A stretch of 64,000 nt of DNA, taken from positions 248,001 to 312,000 of the forward strand of contig NZ_JAHKQF010000008.1 in assembly GCF_018860965.1 (NCBI RefSeq), given 5' to 3'. A program made the translations under genes and the position numbers. The notes under the pieces are model-generated. The model saw only the letters and a list, made by a program, of their open reading frames with translations, had not been told where the DNA came from and did no database searches. This DNA is from Alteromonas sp. C1M14 (GTDB taxonomy: Bacteria; Pseudomonadota; Gammaproteobacteria; Enterobacterales; Alteromonadaceae). Shown piece by piece: positions 1 through 8,786 of this stretch (position 1 is its first letter; the number at the start of each line of letters is the position of its first letter).

Positions 1-833
1 CCTTACAAGAGCAGCAACTAACGGTGGCGGGTGATAGCATCCGCTTGTTGGCTGAAGCTGATATTAGTCATCTGCCCTGGCAATCCTTAGGGGTGGATAT
101 TGTACTGGAATGTACCGGCGTTTTTTCTGATCGGTCAGCCGGTCAGGCACACCTTGACGCGGGTGCAGGAAAGGTACTGTTTTCTCAACCGGGCAGTACC
201 GATCTAGATACAACCATCATCTTTGGTACCAACGAAGAATCGTTACTCCCCGAACACCGTATTGTTTCTAATGGTTCTTGTACCACCAATTGTATCGTGC
301 CTGTAATTCAGGCGCTGGATAATGCCTTTGGTGTTGAAAGCGGCACCATTACCACCATTCATGCCTCTATGCATGATCAACAGGTAATCGACGCCTACAA
401 TAAAGATCTCCGGCGCGCCCGCGCGGCCAGTCAGTCTATTATTCCCGTGGATACACGCTTAGCCGCAGGTATTGAGCGTATTTTGCCAAAGTTTGCCGGT
501 AAATTCGAAGCCATAGCGGTTCGGGTACCCACGGTAAATGTGACCGCCATGGATCTCAGTGTGACTCTCGCGACAGGCGTGAGCATAGTGGAGGTCAACA
601 ATGCCCTTAAAAAAGCCCGTGAAGGGCGTTTGGCCGGCATTTTAGGATACAGTGAAGCACCGTTGGTGTCGGTGGATTTTAACCATGATCCTCATTCATG
701 TATTGTTGATGGCACACAAACTCGGGTGAGTCACCGTCGACTGGTTAAAACCTTGGTGTGGTGTGATAACGAATGGGGATTTGCAAACCGAATGATTGAT
801 ACCACGCTGGCTATGTACCAGACGGGGTGTTGA
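1..833 (+). CDS. epd: D-erythrose-4-phosphate dehydrogenase, 5'-truncated by window edge
   Basis: Oxidises erythrose 4-phosphate to 4-phosphoerythronate with NAD+, the first step of the DXP-dependent pyridoxal phosphate route. The reading frame is open to the window edge (codon phase from nt 3), so the N-terminal part of the Rossmann domain is missing. Seen: the GAPDH-family active site SNGSCTTNC with the catalytic Cys codon at 279-281, then [10 protein letters not shown] and [12 protein letters not shown], which are the Epd versions of segments that differ in true GAPDH, and the C-terminal [12 protein letters not shown]. The usual Ala before SCTTN is Gly here. The family is about 340 residues, so roughly 65 are lost. 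It lies 27 bp before pgk, the conserved gammaproteobacterial order. GAPDH activity cannot be fully excluded, but the Epd-specific segments make this call secure. Confidence 0.93.
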   Translation, partial: LQEQQLTVAGDSIRLLAEADISHLPWQSLGVDIVLECTGVFSDRSAGQAHLDAGAGKVLFSQPGSTDLDTTIIFGTNEESLLPEHRIVSNGSCTTNCIVPVIQALDNAFGVESGTITTIHASMHDQQVIDAYNKDLRRARAASQSIIPVDTRLAAGIERILPKFAGKFEAIAVRVPTVNVTAMDLSVTLATGVSIVEVNNALKKAREGRLAGILGYSEAPLVSVDFNHDPHSCIVDGTQTRVSHRRLVKTLVWCDNEWGFANRMIDTTLAMYQTGC

Positions 834-860
834 GTAAAACTAAGTTACTAAGGGAAAATT

Positions 861-2036
861 ATGGCAATTCCAAGCATGCAGGATTTCACGTTGAACGGAC
901 AACGTGTTTTGATCCGTCAGGATCTTAACGTGCCGGTGAAAGAGGGCAAAGTGAGCTCTGATGCCCGTATTAAAGCATCCATTCCTACAATTAAAGCCGC
1001 GTTAGATGCAGGGGCTGCAGTCATGGTGATGTCACACCTAGGTCGTCCTACCGAAGGGGAATACGACGACGCATTCTCGTTGCAACCGGTTGTGGATTAC
1101 CTCAATGAGGCGTTGGATGTGCCGGTCTCATTAGTTAAAGATTATCTAGATGGCGTAGAGGTAACACCTGGTCAACTGGTGATCCTTGAAAACGTACGCT
1201 TTAACAAAGGTGAGAAGAAAGACGAAGAAAGTCTGGCGAAACAATACGCCGGCTTGTGCGATCTTTTCGTGATGGATGCCTTTGGTACCGCACATCGGGC
1301 ACAAGCGTCCACCCACGGCGTGGCTAAATTTGCGCCTAAAGCCTGTGCAGGCCCTTTGCTGGCAGCAGAACTTGATGCCTTAGGCAAAGCGCTGGATAAC
1401 CCTAAACGCCCCATGGTAGCCATTGTGGGCGGCTCTAAAGTGTCGACGAAGCTGACGGTACTTAAAACCCTGGCAGAGAAAGTGGATCAGTTGATTGTGG
1501 GTGGCGGCATTGCCAATACCTTTATTGCTGCACAAGGCTATGGTGTGGGTAAGTCGTTGGTGGAAATGGATTTGGTGGATGAGGCAAAAACGCTTATTCA
1601 ACAAGCCCAAGACAATGGCGGTGATATCCCAGTACCTACCGATGTGGTGGTGGGCACCGAATTTTCTGAATCGGCCACGGCCACATTAAAGCCGGTTGAT
1701 CAGATCACCGATGAAGATATGGTGTTTGATATAGGGCCAGACTCTTCTGCTGCCCTAGAAGATATTCTAAAAAATGCGGGAACCATTGTTTGGAACGGCC
1801 CAGTTGGGGTTTTTGAATTTGACCAATTTGCTGGTGGTACCAAAGCCCTCGCTCAGGCTATTGCAGAGAGTAACGCTTTTTCTATTGCCGGTGGTGGTGA
1901 CACCCTCGCTGCGGTAGATAAATATGAAATCGCTGATAAGATATCCTATATCTCCACAGGCGGCGGCGCGTTTTTGGAGTTTTTGGAAGGTAAGACATTA
2001 CCTGCTGTGGCCGTTTTAGAAGAAAAAAATCAATAA
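861..2036 (+). CDS. pgk: Phosphoglycerate kinase
   Basis: Cytoplasmic glycolytic/gluconeogenic enzyme moving the 1-phosphate of 1,3-bisphosphoglycerate to ADP. The protein is 391 residues, a normal bacterial length. Seen: the N-terminal substrate motif RQDLNVP (residues about 19-25), SHLGRPTEG (58-66), GGSKVSTKL in the hinge and nucleotide region (about 190-198), GGGIANTF (about 214-221), and the C-terminal [11 protein letters not shown] phosphate-binding loop near 345. An ATG start follows a purine-rich AAGGGAAA stretch. It is co-directional with epd just upstream and with the aldolase downstream. Nothing is unusual in the protein. Confidence 0.98.
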   Translation: MAIPSMQDFTLNGQRVLIRQDLNVPVKEGKVSSDARIKASIPTIKAALDAGAAVMVMSHLGRPTEGEYDDAFSLQPVVDYLNEALDVPVSLVKDYLDGVEVTPGQLVILENVRFNKGEKKDEESLAKQYAGLCDLFVMDAFGTAHRAQASTHGVAKFAPKACAGPLLAAELDALGKALDNPKRPMVAIVGGSKVSTKLTVLKTLAEKVDQLIVGGGIANTFIAAQGYGVGKSLVEMDLVDEAKTLIQQAQDNGGDIPVPTDVVVGTEFSESATATLKPVDQITDEDMVFDIGPDSSAALEDILKNAGTIVWNGPVGVFEFDQFAGGTKALAQAIAESNAFSIAGGGDTLAAVDKYEIADKISYISTGGGAFLEFLEGKTLPAVAVLEEKNQ

Positions 2037-2066
2037 AAAAACGTGCTGATATAAAAATGCATGACT

Positions 2067-2086
2067 GGCGAACAGTGACGTTCGCC
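2067..2086 (+). promoter_or_regulatory. Hairpin in the pgk-aldolase spacer
   Basis: GGCGAAC and GTTCGCC form a perfect 7-bp stem around AGTGAC. A second small hairpin (CTGCC GATA GGCAG) follows at about 2109-2122. Neither has a T-run, so they look more like mRNA processing or stability elements between pgk and the aldolase gene than a terminator. Function is inferred only from position. Confidence 0.35.
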
Positions 2087-2145
2087 TGCATAACGATAAA
2101 CCCTACAATCTGCCGATAGGCAGTACGCAAAAAGGAGTGTTGCTC

Positions 2146-3045
2146 ATGGCATCACAAGCTCAGTTAGCTATGCTGGATAAAATTAAAACGCAAACCGGAT
2201 TTATTGCTGCCCTCGATCAAAGTGGTGGTAGTACTCCTAAAGCGTTGAAACTTTATGGTGTTGACGAATCTGCTTACAGTAACGACGAAGAAATGTTCGA
2301 TATGGTGCATGCGATGCGTACCCGAATCGTCACCAGTGACGTATTCAACGGGGAGCGTGTGTTAGGGGCGATTTTATTTGAAAATACCCTAGACAGAGAT
2401 ATCGAAGGTATGTCGTCTGCCCATTACTTGTGGGAAAAAAAGCAGGTTGTGCCTTTCTTAAAAGTGGATAAAGGCTTGGCCGAAGAAGCAAACGGCGTGC
2501 AAGTTATGAAACCCATTGCAGGACTAGATGCATTATTGTCTAAAGCCGTAGCACAGGACGTATTTGGTACCAAAATGCGCTCTGTGGTTAAGCTGGCTAA
2601 CGAGGAAGGGATTAAAGCCGTAGTGGCTCAGCAATTCGAAGTTGGCAAACAAATTATTGCCGCGGGTTTAGTTCCCATAATCGAACCTGAAGTTGATATT
2701 AATAGCCCAGAAAAAGCGGCAGCAGAAGCCTTGTTGCAAGCTGAAATCATAGCGCAACTTGATGCGCTGGAAGAAGGGCAAGAAGTGATGCTTAAGCTCA
2801 CTTTACCCAACGAAGCCGATTTTTATAAAGCCCTTGTTGACCATCCTAAAGTGATTAAGGTGGTGGCATTATCTGGTGGTTATAGTCGCGATGATGCGAA
2901 TGCAAAATTGGCGCAAAACCACGGTATGATTGCATCGTTTTCCCGTGCTTTAACTGAAGGTGTGTCAGCGCAACAGTCGCAAGCAGAATTTGACGAGACG
3001 TTAAATAACGCCATTGAATCTATTTATCAGGCGTCAAAATCGTAA
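2146..3045 (+). CDS. Fructose-bisphosphate aldolase, class I
   Basis: Reversible cleavage of fructose 1,6-bisphosphate to glyceraldehyde 3-phosphate and dihydroxyacetone phosphate by a Schiff-base mechanism. The 299-residue protein matches the bacterial class I (Fda, Staphylococcus type) family: N-terminal [48 protein letters not shown], and MLKLTLP, whose Lys is the expected Schiff-base residue. No class II zinc motif is present. The ATG was chosen because AAAGGAG (2131-2137) sits 8 nt upstream; in-frame GTG and TTG codons at 2137 and 2140 overlap that ribosome site. In many gammaproteobacteria the gene after pgk is a class II fbaA, so this is a different enzyme type in the same operon position. 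Confidence 0.95.
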   Translation: MASQAQLAMLDKIKTQTGFIAALDQSGGSTPKALKLYGVDESAYSNDEEMFDMVHAMRTRIVTSDVFNGERVLGAILFENTLDRDIEGMSSAHYLWEKKQVVPFLKVDKGLAEEANGVQVMKPIAGLDALLSKAVAQDVFGTKMRSVVKLANEEGIKAVVAQQFEVGKQIIAAGLVPIIEPEVDINSPEKAAAEALLQAEIIAQLDALEEGQEVMLKLTLPNEADFYKALVDHPKVIKVVALSGGYSRDDANAKLAQNHGMIASFSRALTEGVSAQQSQAEFDETLNNAIESIYQASKS

Positions 3046-3061
3046 AATCTGACCAAATATC

Positions 3062-3095
3062 AAAAGGGCAGACTTCTGAAGTCTGCCCTTTTTTT
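3062..3095 (+). terminator. Rho-independent terminator after the aldolase gene
   Basis: AAAAGGGCAGACT and AGTCTGCCCTTTT form a perfect 13-bp stem around TCTGA, followed by a run of T. It ends the epd-pgk-aldolase unit, starting 16 bp after the aldolase stop. Confidence 0.92.
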
Positions 3096-3247
3096 GATCC
3101 TGATCAGAGGCCATTTGCTCATATGATTGGCACATTGTCTACGTACTAGCTATGGTTAGTAGGGGTGAACATGCAAACGCCTGTTAGTATATCAAGGCGG
3201 TGCTATCACATAATGAGTCATGCTCGTTTAATTTGGATGAATAAGAT

Positions 3248-4408
3248 GTGAGCGCAATCCACCATATACACTTTTTAATCGGTGTTTTAGGGCTATTGGT
3301 TCTCGTGGGTGTTGCTTACTCCTTTACACTGCCCACACCATCTCATCATTACAAAGCGCAGTCCCCCCGTTTTGCCCGCTATTTTCTGTTTTGTATTTGG
3401 GTGGGCTACCTATCGCTATGCCTTCCTGCACTTAATTATCCATTGACTGGCGCAGTGTTGGTAATGCCGAGCATCTTAACGGCCATGTACATGATCTACA
3501 TGACTTTACTTCGTCGTTACGGCTGTGCGCTAAGCCAAATTCAGGTAGCCATCATTAGCTTGCACATCTCAATGAGTACCGTGGTGTATGTGTGGCTTTT
3601 TTTCATAGACAACCCGCTGTGGTTAAAAGATTGGCTACTTTGCTTATCTGGCGCCATTCCCCTTATATTGGCGTTGCGACTTATCATTACGCAAACCTCC
3701 GACGACACCGCAGGCGATAAGTTAAATTTGTCTACGGTGAGTACTGCGTTACTGGTTTTAATTCTGGGCATGCCGGTTTACTTCGTTTTTGTTTCTGACA
3801 CCACTTTTATCACGCCCTATATTGCTTTTATTGTTATTTTTTTGCTTACCTTATTGTTTATGCTTGGTTTTGTATCAAGTTTAATGCAAACCTTATTTGC
3901 CAAACTACTTACCCAAGTCTACGTTGACGCCTTAACTGGAACAAAAAACCGTCATTATTTTTATAAGGAAGCGCCGGCACGTTTGGCCCATTGCCGCCGC
4001 CATAAACAAGCTTTTTCTTTAGTCGCCTGTGACATTGACCACTTTAAATACGTCAACGATAGCTATGGGCATCCGGCAGGCGATGAGGTGTTAAAGCAAT
4101 TTGCTCACGAGCTAGAAGTCAATTTGCGAGAAGGGGATATACTCATCCGTATGGGAGGGGAGGAGTTTTTAGCACTGTTGCCTGATTGCGATCTCATGCA
4201 TGCTAATACACTGGCAAATCGTTTGTGTCAGGCCGTACGTGATGCACAAATAAAGGTAAACGATATCACCATCCATCTAACGGCTTCCTTTGGAGTAGCG
4301 AGCATAGAAGATGGGGACAGCATTTTTGATGGGATAAGAAAAGCGGATGAAGCTTTGTACCGAGCTAAAGCGTCAGGAAGGGATCAGGTCAAACGGGTTC
4401 AGGCTTAA
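3248..4408 (+). CDS. Membrane-bound diguanylate cyclase (GGDEF)
   Basis: Predicted to make cyclic di-GMP from two GTP. The 386-residue protein has about seven hydrophobic helices in residues 8-215, then a GGDEF domain from DALTGTKNRHYF (227-238). Seen: DIDHFKYVND (262-271), the active-site variant GGEEF at 303-307, which is catalytically competent in known cyclases, and an inhibitory I-site RxxD (R294-D297) exactly five residues before it. No EAL domain or recognised sensor domain is present. GTG is the only start available after an in-frame stop at 3242. Its stop overlaps the stop of the convergent ppx by four bases. The input signal is unknown. Confidence 0.9.
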   Translation: MSAIHHIHFLIGVLGLLVLVGVAYSFTLPTPSHHYKAQSPRFARYFLFCIWVGYLSLCLPALNYPLTGAVLVMPSILTAMYMIYMTLLRRYGCALSQIQVAIISLHISMSTVVYVWLFFIDNPLWLKDWLLCLSGAIPLILALRLIITQTSDDTAGDKLNLSTVSTALLVLILGMPVYFVFVSDTTFITPYIAFIVIFLLTLLFMLGFVSSLMQTLFAKLLTQVYVDALTGTKNRHYFYKEAPARLAHCRRHKQAFSLVACDIDHFKYVNDSYGHPAGDEVLKQFAHELEVNLREGDILIRMGGEEFLALLPDCDLMHANTLANRLCQAVRDAQIKVNDITIHLTASFGVASIEDGDSIFDGIRKADEALYRAKASGRDQVKRVQA

Positions 4409-5940
4409 CATTCGGTGATATCAAGTTCCAAGCCCAAGGCTTTCCAATAATGTTTTTCTTGCTGCAGATCGGCGGATAAAATCGGCCTACCTTCTAACCA
4501 GTTTTGTGGGAACATCAAGGTCAGTTTTTGCTTTGCTGCCGTGACTTGGATCGTGGGTAAAAAGGCTTCTTGGCGCTTAATATTGAGCAATGCGCCTAAT
4601 CTCATGATGGCGATCAATCGCTTTACTGATGCCGTCTCATACATCTGAAATTCAGGCATTTCGTGTACTTTTATCTTTTTTCGATGAAAGCGCACTAAGG
4701 TAGAAAGAAGCTCTTGTTGCTCTTGGGTAAAGCCAGGCATGTCGACGTTTGCCAAAATATACGCAGAATGGCGCTGCACCCCCCGCGAATTGATTTGCAA
4801 TCCCACCTCATGAAGCAATGCCGCCCAACCTAGCATGGCGCGAAAATCCCGACTTTTAAACTTCCAACCTTTACAAGCTTGGTCAAACAAATTCAGCGAC
4901 GTGGTAAGGACAATATTGGCTTGGATGGTATCCACGTCGTAACGGGTTGCTAAGCTCTTAGCCGTGCGCTCGCGAATATCAGAATGCTTCATCTCGTCTT
5001 TCATTTGATAAAGCACTCCCTCTCTGAGGGCGGCCGGTGAATATATCAGGCCATCAATATCCATTGCTTCAAAAATACCAATGAGTATGGCCAAGCCTCC
5101 AGCAATGACGCCTCTGCGATCATCACTGATTTCTGGCATTGTTAGGTTATCTACATGACCGGCTTCAATGAAGGTCTTGGCCAAGTTACGTAAGCTTTTT
5201 AAGGTGACCGGCTCAACATGACCATTTTTCTTATCTCGCTGTGCAAGATTAAACAAGGTTTTAATGGTACCGGATGTGCCGATACATTGTGTCCATCCTA
5301 GACGCTTGTAATGGCTTTCGATCATTTCTAATTCTTGCTTAGCAGCGGTAATGGCGCGGTTAAAGGCCTTAGGTTTTAATTCACCTTGAGCAAAGAAGCG
5401 CTTTGTATAACTGACACAGCCCATTTGCAACGAACGACAAACCAGAGGGCCGAACCCTTCACCAATAACAAATTCCGTTGAGCCGCCGCCAATATCAGCC
5501 ACCAGACGTCGGCCATCACTGTGATTTGTGTGGGCTACGCCCTGATAGATAAGACGAGCCTCTTCCACTCCCGAGATAATTTCGATGGGATAAGGCAGTA
5601 CTTCTCGGGCCGCGTTAATGAAGTCACGGGCATTCACGGCCTTACGCAGGGTATGCGTGGCCACAATGCGCACAGAATCAGGTTCGAACCCGCGCAGACT
5701 TTCTGCTACCAAGCCCAACATCTTCAGCCCTCGTTCAATGGCTTCATCACTTAAGACGTTGTCTTCGCTAAGGCCGGCAGCCAGACGTACTTTTTCTTTT
5801 AAGCGGTGAAGGATTTGAACTGAGCCCGCGTTAAGGCGGGCAACAACAAGGTGAAAGCTATTAGAGCCAATATCTAAGGCAGCGACCTTGGTGATATCTC
5901 GGCTTTCAACAGCATTAAAAACAGTTTCAGTTGGGCTCAT
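4405..5940 (-). CDS. ppx: Exopolyphosphatase (Ppx/GppA family)
   Basis: Removes terminal phosphates from inorganic polyphosphate; GppA relatives also hydrolyse pppGpp. At 511 residues it has the length of E. coli Ppx. Seen: the ASKHA phosphate-1 loop ALDIGSNSFHLVVARL (about 21-36), the central DIGGGSTEF phosphate-2 motif (about 149), GTSGTIKTLFNLA, and a C-terminal HD-like helical region with LHEVGLQINSRGVQRHSAYIL. It lies 13 bp downstream of ppk on the same strand, so the polyphosphate synthase and degrading enzyme are probably co-transcribed. Ppx rather than GppA is inferred from ppk linkage and the long C-terminal part. Confidence 0.93.
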   Translation of the reverse strand: MSPTETVFNAVESRDITKVAALDIGSNSFHLVVARLNAGSVQILHRLKEKVRLAAGLSEDNVLSDEAIERGLKMLGLVAESLRGFEPDSVRIVATHTLRKAVNARDFINAAREVLPYPIEIISGVEEARLIYQGVAHTNHSDGRRLVADIGGGSTEFVIGEGFGPLVCRSLQMGCVSYTKRFFAQGELKPKAFNRAITAAKQELEMIESHYKRLGWTQCIGTSGTIKTLFNLAQRDKKNGHVEPVTLKSLRNLAKTFIEAGHVDNLTMPEISDDRRGVIAGGLAILIGIFEAMDIDGLIYSPAALREGVLYQMKDEMKHSDIRERTAKSLATRYDVDTIQANIVLTTSLNLFDQACKGWKFKSRDFRAMLGWAALLHEVGLQINSRGVQRHSAYILANVDMPGFTQEQQELLSTLVRFHRKKIKVHEMPEFQMYETASVKRLIAIMRLGALLNIKRQEAFLPTIQVTAAKQKLTLMFPQNWLEGRPILSADLQQEKHYWKALGLELDITEC

Positions 5941-5953
5941 TAAATGGGTCTAC

Positions 5954-8020
5954 TTAATCTTCGAGACTTTTTAGATAGTGGTAAATTTCTACCTGAGAGC
6001 GAAGCTTTTTACGATTACCTCGCAGAACGTACCGATTGGTTTGTTCCTTGTCAATAATTCTAGCTTTCAATGTATCTTTAAACTGTAATTCCATAATATC
6101 TACAATCTGTTGTTGTAATCGCTGATCATAGATGGGGCAACCCACTTCAATACGGTTGTCCATATTTCGGGTCATCCAGTCCGCCGAGGAAATATACACT
6201 TTCCGTTTACCGCCACCTTCGAACACCATCACTCTAGGGTGTTCTAAAAAGCGGTCGACAATCGAAATAATGGTAATGTTATCGCTGATCCCTGGCAGGC
6301 CGGGTACTAACGAACACATGCCCCGGACAATACCGCGAATTTCAACACCAGCCTGACTGGCGCGATAAAGGTCGTCAATAAGCTCTTTGTCGACCAAGTT
6401 ATTAATCTTAAATGTAATCTGCGCTTTATGCCCTTCTTTTAAATACTGGATTTCCTGGCGGATAAGGGACTGTATTTTTGTACGGCTATTTAATGGTGAG
6501 ATTTGTAAGTGCTGAAATTTGTATCTGCGATAGGGATACTGAATAAGATCAAAAACCCCAACCCCTTCTTCTGCTAGTTCTTGATTGCGGGTAAACAAAC
6601 TAAAGTCTGTATAAATTTTTGCGGTTTTTTCATTGAAGTTACCGGTACCAAAATGCGCATAGTGAACCAAGGAACCTCGTTCTTCCCGGGTTACAATGCA
6701 CAGTTTGCTGTGTATTTTTAACGTAGGCACGCCAAGAACCACGCGAATACCAGCATCGGTCATACGTCGTGACCACCCAATATTGGCTTCTTCATCGAAT
6801 CGTGCACGCAATTCCACCACCACGGTAACTTTTTTACCGTTGTCCACCGCATCGATAAGAGAATTAATGATCCGTGAATTACTGGCCACGCGGTAAATAT
6901 TTATCCGTATGGATTTAACACTGGGGTCGAAGGCCGCCTGGCGCACAAATTCAGTGAAATGAAGGAAACGATGATACGGGTAATACAGCAGAATATCGTG
7001 GGCGGTAATGGCATCAAAAACGGTGTTGTAGGCAGAGAATGTTTGGGTATCAATAGCCGGCAATTTGGGGTTTTCAAGGTATTCACGGCCCACGTTAGGA
7101 AAGCCAATAAAATCTTTGAAGTTGCGGTAATGTCCGGCGGCATGCATGGTATCAAGTTTCGATACCTTTAACCGTTTACGTAAATCCTGCACCATGTCAT
7201 CCGGCATGGCATTATCGTGGATGACGCGAACCGGTTCGGCAATTAATCGTTGCTTCATGCTTTCGGACATTTTGTCCATGTAGCTTTCGTCTATTTCATC
7301 ATTGATGGAATATTCAGAGTCGCGGGTCATTTTAAAGGAATAGGCTTCGAGTTCGTCGTATTTGACAAAACCACGGAAAATCTCTTCTAGACACAACTGA
7401 ATGACGTCATCCAGCAGAACAATGTGTTTTTTCTTTCTGCTTTTTTCTGGCGGAATAACGATAAACCGCGATGTCTCAGCAGTGGGAACTTGCACCGCCG
7501 CATAACGTGTGTTTTTGCCTTCTCGACGTAAAGCCACATAAAGATAGACCGCTGTGCCATTTAGGCGAGCTAATAAATCTGTTTTTTTATCAATGAGAAT
7601 AGGGGCGATATGACGTAAAATTTTATTCACGAAAAGATTACGTAACCAAACACGTTGGTACTCGTTAAGTTCATCTTTTCGCAAAATGAAAATGTTGTAG
7701 CGCGCCAGAGCCTTTAAGACATCTTTGTGAATATCGTCAAACTTGTTTGAAAGATGAACCACCTTGTTTTGAATTTCTTCCATTAACGCGATTAGGCGGG
7801 TGGCTTCTTCTTCGCTACCGTTTTCTTGGGCAATGGTGATTTGACGTTTTACGTCGGCGGCTCGTACCCGATAAAACTCATCTAGGTTGTTTGAATAAAT
7901 ACCAAGAAAGCGAATACGTTCTACAGCAGGATTATTTTTATCTGCAGCTTCTTGCAATACTCTTTCGTTAAAAGACAGCCAGCTAAGCTCTTTGGGATAG
8001 TACAGTTCGTTGTGTTCCAT
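5954..8020 (-). CDS. ppk: Polyphosphate kinase 1
   Basis: Makes inorganic polyphosphate from ATP through a phosphohistidine intermediate; peripheral membrane enzyme. Starting at the ATG of MEHNELYYPKELSWLSFNERV gives 688 residues, the length of E. coli Ppk; an in-frame TTG 12 bp upstream is less likely. Seen: ELSWLSFNERVLQEA at the N-terminus, IYSNNLDEFYRVR, the catalytic-histidine region VPTLKIHSKLCIV, then HFGTGNFNEKTAKIYTDFSLFT, and a second phospholipase D-like half with SSADWMTRNMDNRIEV. A candidate PhoB box lies about 55-70 bp upstream of the ATG, suggesting induction in phosphate starvation. Probably the first gene of a ppk-ppx operon. Confidence 0.97.
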   Translation of the reverse strand: MEHNELYYPKELSWLSFNERVLQEAADKNNPAVERIRFLGIYSNNLDEFYRVRAADVKRQITIAQENGSEEEATRLIALMEEIQNKVVHLSNKFDDIHKDVLKALARYNIFILRKDELNEYQRVWLRNLFVNKILRHIAPILIDKKTDLLARLNGTAVYLYVALRREGKNTRYAAVQVPTAETSRFIVIPPEKSRKKKHIVLLDDVIQLCLEEIFRGFVKYDELEAYSFKMTRDSEYSINDEIDESYMDKMSESMKQRLIAEPVRVIHDNAMPDDMVQDLRKRLKVSKLDTMHAAGHYRNFKDFIGFPNVGREYLENPKLPAIDTQTFSAYNTVFDAITAHDILLYYPYHRFLHFTEFVRQAAFDPSVKSIRINIYRVASNSRIINSLIDAVDNGKKVTVVVELRARFDEEANIGWSRRMTDAGIRVVLGVPTLKIHSKLCIVTREERGSLVHYAHFGTGNFNEKTAKIYTDFSLFTRNQELAEEGVGVFDLIQYPYRRYKFQHLQISPLNSRTKIQSLIRQEIQYLKEGHKAQITFKINNLVDKELIDDLYRASQAGVEIRGIVRGMCSLVPGLPGISDNITIISIVDRFLEHPRVMVFEGGGKRKVYISSADWMTRNMDNRIEVGCPIYDQRLQQQIVDIMELQFKDTLKARIIDKEQTNRYVLRGNRKKLRSQVEIYHYLKSLED

Positions 8021-8072
8021 AATGCGGGGCAAAATTTCTTATTCAAAAAAGTGTAAAGCCTGTCATAGCAAG

Positions 8073-8090
8073 GTGACAACGCTGTGACAG
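8073..8090 (-). promoter_or_regulatory. Candidate Pho box upstream of ppk
   Basis: Read toward ppk the sequence is CTGTCACAGCGTTGTCAC: two TGTCAC repeats 11 bp apart, the spacing of a PhoB box (consensus CTGTCATAWAWCTGTCAY, about 13 of 18 positions matching). A further CTGTCAT on the other strand at about 8060 makes the region symmetrical. Ppk belongs to the Pho regulon in several gammaproteobacteria. Binding is inferred. Confidence 0.6.
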
Positions 8091-8104
8091 GGGTGGTTTC
8101 TGCG

Positions 8105-8611
8105 CTAAACCTGGGTATTAATATCTACCACCAGATCGTTAGCGATTTCTTCTAACGCGGTTTGCAGAGCGCTGTCATCAAAGGCTTCAGGTACGGCAAT
8201 CACAGCCTCAGCTTTGAACATTTCGCTTCCCCAATTGGGTGCGCTTTCGCAGCGAGATGTAAAAGAAATAATATTCAGGCTGAACTGGTTTAGAATATTC
8301 GTCAGTTCCTGTACGATGCCCGGCTTGTCGTTGCCAATAATGTGAACCGACAGGGTATCGCTGAAAGGCGCTGGACCTTTTGCTGTGGTGACAGACTGAA
8401 CGGTAAGATCAGGCAGACAATTTAAGGCCTCTACCAGCTCGTCATGTTTAGCAATCGGCACGTGAACTTCCACAAAGCCGGTGAATTGTCCTGCCATATG
8501 GGCAAAGCTGCTACCCAGCCAATTGGCGTCGTGGCGATATACACATTTGGCCAGTGCGTCGACGAGGCCGGGTTTGTCTTTACCCATGATGGTGATAATC
8601 AAAGGTTGCAT
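8105..8611 (-). CDS. gcvR: Glycine cleavage regulator-like protein with two ACT domains
   Basis: GcvR-type protein; in E. coli GcvR binds GcvA and represses the glycine cleavage operon when glycine is low. The 168-residue protein is two ACT domains in tandem: ITIMGKDKPGLVDALAK (near the N-terminus) and VHIIGNDKPGIVQELTNIL (about 85-105), each with the ligand-turn Gly in DKPG. The ATG was chosen because AGGAG lies five bases before it; an in-frame GTG six bases upstream overlaps that spacing. No DNA-binding domain is present, as expected for the family. It lies upstream of ppk on the same strand, but the Pho box between them suggests separate control of ppk. Confidence 0.85.
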   Translation of the reverse strand: MQPLIITIMGKDKPGLVDALAKCVYRHDANWLGSSFAHMAGQFTGFVEVHVPIAKHDELVEALNCLPDLTVQSVTTAKGPAPFSDTLSVHIIGNDKPGIVQELTNILNQFSLNIISFTSRCESAPNWGSEMFKAEAVIAVPEAFDDSALQTALEEIANDLVVDINTQV

Positions 8612-8786
8612 GCGCACTCCTGTCTTAAAGTGATCGCCCCTTAGTCAGATGGGGTTAACGCAAACTCACGTTAGGATCTATTTAACTTTTTAACTTTCAC
8701 TTGATTAGCAGTATTAAAATAACACATGATTGGCTATCAACCCTATCTGATCTCAGAAAAATCAGGCAAAAGTTGCTTTTATAATA

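Noticed and set aside
8618..8786. Search for a Pho box before pstC; TTTAACTTTTTAACTTT direct repeat seen
   Set aside because: No TGTCA element and the repeat has a 9-bp rather than 11-bp period, so it was not called.
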